A DNA stretch of 11,261 bases. Source: Rugosibacter sp. (lineage in GTDB: Bacteria > Pseudomonadota > Gammaproteobacteria > Burkholderiales > Rhodocyclaceae). The stretch is from positions 1 to 11,261 of the forward strand of contig JAUSQB010000473.1 of assembly GCA_030652715.1 (NCBI GenBank), read 5' to 3'. Positions 7,287 to 11,261 of this stretch are shown here, piece by piece. Position 1 is the first letter of the stretch; every line of letters starts with the position of its first letter. The translations under genes were made by a program, and so were the position numbers. The notes below the pieces were generated by a model. That model saw nothing but the letters and a program-made list of their open reading frames with translations. It did not search any database and was not told the DNA's origin.

Positions 7287-8342
7287 ATGAAAAAACCAGG
7301 CACTTCCGTTGCACCATCCAAGGCTAAGCGTAGTAGCTTGCCCCGTAAGCCAATTAATTCAGCTAAGCCGCGCAAGGCCACGCCTTTTCGTGCTGCGCAA
7401 GGGAGTTCACGCGCATTGGCCGAGGTGCGTAATCATAGCGCAGGATCGCGACAGACCACGCCGAAAATTCAAGGCGGGATGGGGCATCAGGCTGTTTTTA
7501 GTGATCCGCCAAAATTGCAAAAAGCATTGGCAGATGCGGGACACGGCTCGCGTCGCGAGATTGAGGAGTGGATTAGCGCCGGGCGCGTTAACGTCAACGG
7601 AGAGCCTGCCCATATTGGACAGCGGGTTGGCCCGGACGACAAAATTCGGCTTAATGGCAAGCTCGTTCAGCTTAAGTTTTCTCATCGCTTGCCGCGTGTG
7701 GTGATGTACCACAAGCCTGAAGGTGAGATCGTTTCCAAAGATGACCCGCAGGGGCGGCCGAGCGTCTTCACCAAGCTGCCACGCTTAAGAAATGGCCGAT
7801 GGATTTCCATCGGACGGCTGGATTTTAATTCCTGCGGTTTGCTGTTATTTACCAACGATGGCGGTTTGGCTCAGCGGATGATGCATCCAAAGTATCAAAT
7901 CGAGCGTGAGTATGCCGTGCGCGTTTTGGGCGAGGCAACGCCCGAAGTTTTGGAGCGTTTGCGTCAGGGAGTTCAACTGGAGGACGGGTTGGCGCGTTTT
8001 AATTTGATTGTGGAATCCGGTGGCGAAGGGGCTAACCGCTGGTATCGGGTGGCGCTATCGGAAGGGCGTAATCGCGAGGTGAGGCGCATGTTCGAGGCCG
8101 TCGGCTTAACCGTGAGCCGCCTGATGCGTGTGCGGTATGGCCCGCTACAACTGCCACCTCGCCTGAAGCGAGGGCAATCCCGCGACTTGGAGCCTGGCGA
8201 GGTAGAAGCCTTGCTGAAACTCTTGCCATCTGAGCAAAAAACCGGAGTTGCGCGATCTTCATATAATGAAGCAGAGGGCGACGACCTGAGTTTCCTGTCA
8301 GATAATGAAGCAAGCGATCGAATTGATTTTGCAGAGAAATGA
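7287..8342 (+). CDS. rluB: 23S rRNA pseudouridine synthase, RsuA/RluB family
   Basis: 351-residue pseudouridine synthase; E. coli RluB modifies U2605 of 23S rRNA. Domains: a basic, Lys/Arg/Ser/Pro-rich, likely disordered N-terminal extension (1-70), an S4 RNA-binding domain (about 73-130; [20 protein letters not shown]), then the catalytic domain from about 136. The catalytic Asp is D179 in [34 protein letters not shown] (256-270) is the second conserved block. An acidic tail follows 320. The start at ATG 7287 has AGGG 4 bases upstream; the frame is open back to 7233, but that would place the start within scpB. RluE or RluF paralogues cannot be fully excluded, but the scpAB context favours RluB. 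Its last codons overlap the rimP-operon promoter. Confidence 0.9.
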   Translation: MKKPGTSVAPSKAKRSSLPRKPINSAKPRKATPFRAAQGSSRALAEVRNHSAGSRQTTPKIQGGMGHQAVFSDPPKLQKALADAGHGSRREIEEWISAGRVNVNGEPAHIGQRVGPDDKIRLNGKLVQLKFSHRLPRVVMYHKPEGEIVSKDDPQGRPSVFTKLPRLRNGRWISIGRLDFNSCGLLLFTNDGGLAQRMMHPKYQIEREYAVRVLGEATPEVLERLRQGVQLEDGLARFNLIVESGGEGANRWYRVALSEGRNREVRRMFEAVGLTVSRLMRVRYGPLQLPPRLKRGQSRDLEPGEVEALLKLLPSEQKTGVARSSYNEAEGDDLSFLSDNEASDRIDFAEK

Positions 8343-8357
8343 GGCCTCTGCTATAAT
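8329..8357 (+). promoter_or_regulatory. extended -10 promoter of the rimP-nusA-infB operon
   Basis: -10 TATAAT (8352-8357) is a perfect consensus hexamer with an extended TGn at 8349-8351. A weak -35 TTGCAG (8329-8334, 3 of 6) lies at exactly 17 bases. The promoter overlaps the rluB stop codon. The predicted start site is near 8364. Confidence 0.75.
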
Positions 8358-8384
8358 TTCGCACCTTTAGTTGGCACCGTTCTC

Positions 8385-8391
8385 GGGGGAG
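8385..8391 (+). promoter_or_regulatory. strong Shine-Dalgarno in the rimP leader, partly sequestered
   Basis: GGGGGAG lies 6 bases before ATG 8398, ideal spacing. Its last bases form the 3' arm, and its first four the loop, of the 8380-8393 hairpin. It is the best ribosome-binding site in the leader, and much better than anything in front of rimP itself. Confidence 0.55.
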
Positions 8392-8396
8392 AAAAG

Positions 8397-8420
8397 AATG
8401 GGCTTTTCAGCCCATTTTTC
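8397..8420 (+). terminator. intrinsic terminator / attenuator upstream of rimP
   Basis: AATGGGC (8397-8403) pairs with GCCCATT (8410-8416) around the loop TTTTCA; the loop's first T and last A can add one pair. TTTTTC and ATTT follow immediately. It may also end transcripts coming from rluB, but its position downstream of the operon promoter makes it an attenuator candidate. Confidence 0.8.
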
Positions 8421-8460
8421 ATTTGTCGAGCGGATGTGCGTGTATATGAATGCAGCTTAA
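8398..8460 (+). CDS. putative 20-codon leader peptide overlapping rimP
   Basis: ATG 8398 to TAA 8458-8460 encodes 20 residues beginning MGFSAHFSFVER. The start codon lies in the 5' arm of the terminator stem, and the whole hairpin and T-tract are within the reading frame. The ORF continues past the rimP ATG (8450) and stops 8 bases beyond it in another frame. The preceding GGGGGAG gives it a real ribosome-binding site. The peptide resembles nothing I know, and any role is more likely in the act of translation: opening the terminator and delivering ribosomes to the weakly marked rimP start. The ORF could also be a by-product of the hairpin sequence. Confidence 0.4.
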   Translation: MGFSAHFSFVERMCVYMNAA

Positions 8461-8911
8461 TGATTTAATTGAGAAAACTGTGGCTGGTCTGGGGTTTGAG
8501 CTCGTTGAAGTGGAATCGAGCCCACGCGCCAGGCTGTTGCGTGTCTTTATTGATCATCCTGAAGCGGATGATCAGGCGAAGCGTGGCATCAGTGTGGATG
8601 ACTGTTCTACGGTGAGCCATCAGTTGACACATGTTTTTATGGTTGAAAATATTGATTATGATCGGCTGGAGGTGTCCTCGCCCGGGTTGGATCGTGCGCT
8701 GACCAAGGCGGCGGACTTTCGTCGCTTTACTGGTCGTGAGATTCAGTTGAAGTTGCGCGTTCCATTAGGGAGCCAGCGTAATTTCAAAGGTGTCATTGAA
8801 GCCGTGGCAGGCGAAGAAGGCGCAGAAAATTTTAGTCTGCGAGTTGAAGATGCACTGCATGAGGTTGCACTAGCTAACGTGGATCGAGCGCGTTTAGTGC
8901 CAACGTTCTGA
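8450..8911 (+). CDS. rimP: ribosome maturation factor RimP
   Basis: 153-residue factor for 30S subunit assembly, binding the pre-30S particle. It has the two-domain RimP fold: an alpha/beta N-terminal domain (1-82) ending in the signature VSSPGLDR (75-82) and a C-terminal Sm-like beta barrel (83-153). The ATG at 8450 follows an in-frame TGA at 8447-8449, so no earlier start exists in this frame. It lacks a well-placed Shine-Dalgarno (the nearest, GCGGAT, is about 15 bases away), which fits translational coupling to the small leader ORF that overlaps its start. It is first in the rimP-nusA-infB operon, 20 bases before nusA. Confidence 0.95.
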   Translation: MQLNDLIEKTVAGLGFELVEVESSPRARLLRVFIDHPEADDQAKRGISVDDCSTVSHQLTHVFMVENIDYDRLEVSSPGLDRALTKAADFRRFTGREIQLKLRVPLGSQRNFKGVIEAVAGEEGAENFSLRVEDALHEVALANVDRARLVPTF

Positions 8912-8931
8912 ATATTGTCGGAGAACCACCT

Positions 8932-10413
8932 ATGAGCCGTGAATTATTACTGTTGGTTGATGCTTTGGCCCGCGAGAAAAATGTCGCCAGAGACATCGTG
9001 TTTGATGCGCTGGAGCAAGCGCTCGCGCAAGCGACCAAGAAGCGTGTCAACGATGAGGCTGATATTCGTGTCGAAATTGACCACGAAACCGGTGAGTACG
9101 AGGCGTTCCGGCGGTGGCTGGTTGTTGAGGACGGCGCAGTAGACAATCCTGAGGTGCAAAAAGGGCTGACAGAGGCTCAGCTCGAAATTTCGGATATCGG
9201 GCTGGAAGAGTACATCGAAGAAGTCATGGAGCCCATCGATTTTGGTCGTATTGGCGCGCAGGCAGCCAAGCAAGTCATTCTGCAAAAAATTCGCGATGCC
9301 GAGCGCGAGCAGATGCTGAATGATTTCCTTGAGCGCAAGGAGCATCTTGTCAGCGGTACGGTTAAGCGATTGGATCGGGGTAGTGCCATCATTGAGGTAG
9401 GGCGCATTGAGGCCTTGTTGCCGCGTGACCAGATGATCCCCAAAGAAAATCTTCGCCCTGGCGATCGCGTACGGGCTTGGCTGATGAAGATTGATCGGCA
9501 GGCGCGCGGCCCGCAGTTGATTTTGTCGCGCACCGCACCTGAGTTCATCATGAAGCTGTTCGAGCTTGAGGTGCCTGAAATTGAAGATGGTTTGCTGGAA
9601 ATCAAGGCGGCTGCACGTGACGCAGGCATGCGGGCAAAAATTGCCGTCAAATCGAATGATCCCCGTGTTGACCCCATTGGAACCTGTGTCGGTATGCGTG
9701 GTTCGCGAGTCACTGCAGTCACCAATGAATTGTCTGGCGAGCGGGTTGATATCATCAATTGGTCGGCAGACCCGGCTCAGTTCGTGATTGGCGCTCTAGC
9801 ACCGGCAGAAGTGCAAAGCATCATGGTGGACGAAGAGAAGCACGCAATGGATGTGGTTGTGGATGAAGCCAATCTTGCCATTGCGATTGGTCGCGGCGGA
9901 CAAAATGTACGTTTGGCTTCTGAATTGACGGGTTGGACAATCAATCTGATGACGGTTGAGCAGTCACAAGAAAAGTCAGCCACTGAGTCTGCATCGATTC
10001 GTGCTTTGTTTGTTGAAAAGCTCGATGTTGATGAAGAGGTGGCGAATATTCTGATTGAAGAAGGTTTTTCTTCGTTAGAAGAGATTGCTTATGTGCCGTT
10101 AGCAGAAATGCTTGAAATCGATGCGTTTGATGAAGTGGTTGTTAATGAGTTGCGCGAACGTGCGCGGAATGTCTTATTAACCGCAGCCATTGTGGATGAA
10201 GAGCAACTGGATAAGGTATCTGAAGATCTGCTCGTATTAAAGGGGGTGGACGCTGGACTGGCGGCAAAGCTGGCGAGGAACGGTGTTACGGATCGTGAAG
10301 CATTGGCGGACCTGGCAGTCGATGAATTAATTGAAATGACTGGGATGGACGCTGATCAGGCAAAAGCCTTGATTGTCGTTGCGCGTGCCCATTGGTTTGC
10401 TGAGGAAGAATGA
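8932..10413 (+). CDS. nusA: transcription termination/antitermination factor NusA
   Basis: 493-residue RNA-polymerase-associated factor modulating pausing, intrinsic termination and rRNA antitermination. Domains in order: N-terminal RNAP-binding domain (1-130), S1 domain (about 137-200, from [13 protein letters not shown]), KH1 with GMRG (254-257), KH2 with GRGG (320-323), then two C-terminal acidic helical repeats (about 352-415 and 425-490) of the kind that in E. coli bind the alpha C-terminal domain and mask the RNA-binding face. The length is close to E. coli NusA (495). The start at ATG 8932 is supported by CGGAG with the core GGAG 8 bases upstream. The gene ends 10 bases before infB. 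Confidence 0.97.
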   Translation: MSRELLLLVDALAREKNVARDIVFDALEQALAQATKKRVNDEADIRVEIDHETGEYEAFRRWLVVEDGAVDNPEVQKGLTEAQLEISDIGLEEYIEEVMEPIDFGRIGAQAAKQVILQKIRDAEREQMLNDFLERKEHLVSGTVKRLDRGSAIIEVGRIEALLPRDQMIPKENLRPGDRVRAWLMKIDRQARGPQLILSRTAPEFIMKLFELEVPEIEDGLLEIKAAARDAGMRAKIAVKSNDPRVDPIGTCVGMRGSRVTAVTNELSGERVDIINWSADPAQFVIGALAPAEVQSIMVDEEKHAMDVVVDEANLAIAIGRGGQNVRLASELTGWTINLMTVEQSQEKSATESASIRALFVEKLDVDEEVANILIEEGFSSLEEIAYVPLAEMLEIDAFDEVVVNELRERARNVLLTAAIVDEEQLDKVSEDLLVLKGVDAGLAAKLARNGVTDREALADLAVDELIEMTGMDADQAKALIVVARAHWFAEEE

Positions 10414-10423
10414 GGGTAAAGGC

Positions 10424-11261
10424 ATGGCTTTGATGACTGTTTCTGAATTTGCGACCGAGCTGAAAATGCCGACTCCTGATCTGCTGGATCAACTTGCCAA
10501 GGCCGGTGTTGAAAAACAAGCTCCTAGCGATGCGATGTCGGAGCAGGATAAAACGCGCCTGCTGGATTATCTGCGCAAGTCGCACGGAGAAGCCAAGCCT
10601 AAGTCGAAGATTACTTTGACGCGTAAACAGACGACCGAGATAAAGTCTTCGGATGCGGCAGGCAGATCTCGTACCATACCGGTTGAGGTACGCAAAAAGC
10701 GAGTGTTCGTCAAGCGAGATGTGAGCGAGGCTGCTGAGCCGCAAAAAAAAGAACCGGTTATCGAACAGTCGCTAGAGGACAAGATAAAACCCCAAGAGGA
10801 GGCTCGGGTTGAGCCGGAGATGGTGCCAGCGAAAGAAGCCGGACCTGTAGTGGCAGATGCGGCAGTAACGGAGAAAATCATTGCGTCAGCGAGTGGCGAG
10901 GCGGATAAGGCTGGCGCTTCATCTACGGTAGAAGCTAGCGCTGAAAAAGTCGAACCTTCCGTGACGGATGGTGAGTCGTTTGTTGTTAGTGCTGATGCAG
11001 CAGATACGGCACCGCAGTTGCCGGTCGCGCAAGACGAGCAAACTGTAAAGCCTGAGGTAAAGGCTGCTGTTGTACGTTCCACAGCAAAACCAAAAGCAAA
11101 GTCGATCATAGATCCGGCTGAGCGTGCCTTACGCGATGCGGAAGCGAAACGTCAGGCACAATTAGCTGCAATTCAGGCAGCTGAGTTTGAGGCACGGAAC
11201 GCTCGTGAAGCGAGAATTCGTGCGGAGGCTGAGGCGCGTGTGCAGCAGCAGCAGGCTGCCG
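10424..11261 (+). CDS. infB: translation initiation factor IF-2 (partial, N-terminal 279 codons)
   Basis: GTPase that brings initiator fMet-tRNA to the 30S subunit and promotes subunit joining. Only the N-terminal part is in the window. An IF2_N domain is visible at about 4-52 (VSEFATELKMPTPDLLDQLA... LLDYLRKS), then the IF2-associated block VEVRKKRVFVKRD (87-99). A long Ala/Glu/Val/Lys-rich low-complexity linker (about 100-225) is followed by a charged helical stretch (about 228-279). The GTPase domain lies beyond the window. ATG 10424 has GAGGGT 6 bases upstream; the Met at 10433 is a less likely start. The frame is open to the edge. A run of eight A lies at 10743-10750. Confidence 0.95.
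   Translation, partial: MALMTVSEFATELKMPTPDLLDQLAKAGVEKQAPSDAMSEQDKTRLLDYLRKSHGEAKPKSKITLTRKQTTEIKSSDAAGRSRTIPVEVRKKRVFVKRDVSEAAEPQKKEPVIEQSLEDKIKPQEEARVEPEMVPAKEAGPVVADAAVTEKIIASASGEADKAGASSTVEASAEKVEPSVTDGESFVVSADAADTAPQLPVAQDEQTVKPEVKAAVVRSTAKPKAKSIIDPAERALRDAEAKRQAQLAAIQAAEFEARNAREARIRAEAEARVQQQQAA

Larger units (their letters stand above)
8364..8425 (+). ncRNA. rimP leader RNA with attenuator (predicted)
   Basis: Untranslated leader between the predicted start site and the T-tract, about 60 nucleotides. It contains a 5-bp hairpin, TTCTC (8380-8384) with GAGAA (8389-8393) around a GGGG loop, and then the terminator hairpin. Terminated leader RNAs ahead of rimP-nusA-infB are known in other Proteobacteria (rimP-leader attenuator family, from memory); membership of this sequence is inferred from position and architecture only. 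No tRNA (metY of the E. coli operon) is present here. Confidence 0.6.

Noticed and set aside
8152..8176. Hairpin CCTCGC/GCGAGG with outer TGC/GCA pairing inside rluB
   Set aside because: Six base pairs plus a bulged extension in a GC-rich coding region are expected by chance; no T-tract and no regulatory position.
8343..8449. Possible tRNA (metY-like) ahead of rimP as in E. coli
   Set aside because: No cloverleaf, no T-loop GTTCGAATC-type sequence and no CCA end; the interval is taken up by the promoter and attenuator hairpins.
10567..11109. 180-codon open frame antisense to infB, rich in Ser, Thr and Ala
   Set aside because: It is the reverse-strand image of the Ala/Glu/Lys-rich IF2 linker, which rarely yields stop codons on the opposite strand; no ribosome site or recognisable domain.
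1..11261. Mobile element, CRISPR array, prophage or novel defence system
   Set aside because: All genes are recognisable housekeeping or common families in ordinary order; no direct repeats, transposase, integrase, or shift in base composition was seen.

Overview
The window reads as a stretch of core chromosome from a betaproteobacterium with moderate GC. The evidence is protein sequence and gene order: a long-form TrpRS with a large insertion before KMSKS, a YciO that aligns from its first residue, the scpA-scpB-rluB cluster, and an uninterrupted rimP-nusA-infB operon. I cannot place it below class level; a Nitrosomonadales-type organism is a guess. There is no sign of a mobile element, CRISPR array, phage, integron, rRNA or tRNA.

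Layout. Positions 1-1337 (minus strand) hold the first 445 codons of parE, cut by the window edge inside the TOPRIM domain. A 129-base divergent intergenic region (1338-1466) follows, with a likely parE -10, an imperfect 19-bp dyad and a -10 for the plus-strand genes. From 1467 to 8342 eight genes run on the plus strand with gaps of 28 bases or less, or with overlaps: an alpha/beta hydrolase, a PHP-family phosphoesterase (RNase AM / YciV type), yciO (TTG start), an M50 site-2 protease, trpS, scpA, scpB and rluB. No intrinsic terminator was seen between them, so they may form one or two transcription units; a possible extra promoter lies just before the M50 gene.

At 8343-8449 is the leader of the rimP-nusA-infB operon. 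It has an extended -10 promoter overlapping the end of rluB, a small hairpin that sequesters a strong Shine-Dalgarno sequence, and an intrinsic terminator hairpin ahead of rimP. A 20-codon upstream ORF (8398-8460) starts inside the terminator stem and runs 11 bases into rimP. This leader is the most interesting element in the window. rimP and nusA are complete; infB is cut after 279 codons in its N-terminal linker.

Functionally, many of the genes concern RNA and translation: rRNA 5' processing (PHP/RNase AM), 23S pseudouridylation (RluB), 30S maturation (RimP), transcription elongation and antitermination (NusA), translation initiation (IF2) and Trp-tRNA charging (TrpS). A second theme is chromosome topology and segregation (ParE, ScpA, ScpB). 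I found no obviously undescribed multi-gene system. The points worth checking are the rimP leader, a near-perfect palindrome inside yciO, and two genes whose -10 elements sit so close to their ATGs that short or absent leaders are likely.
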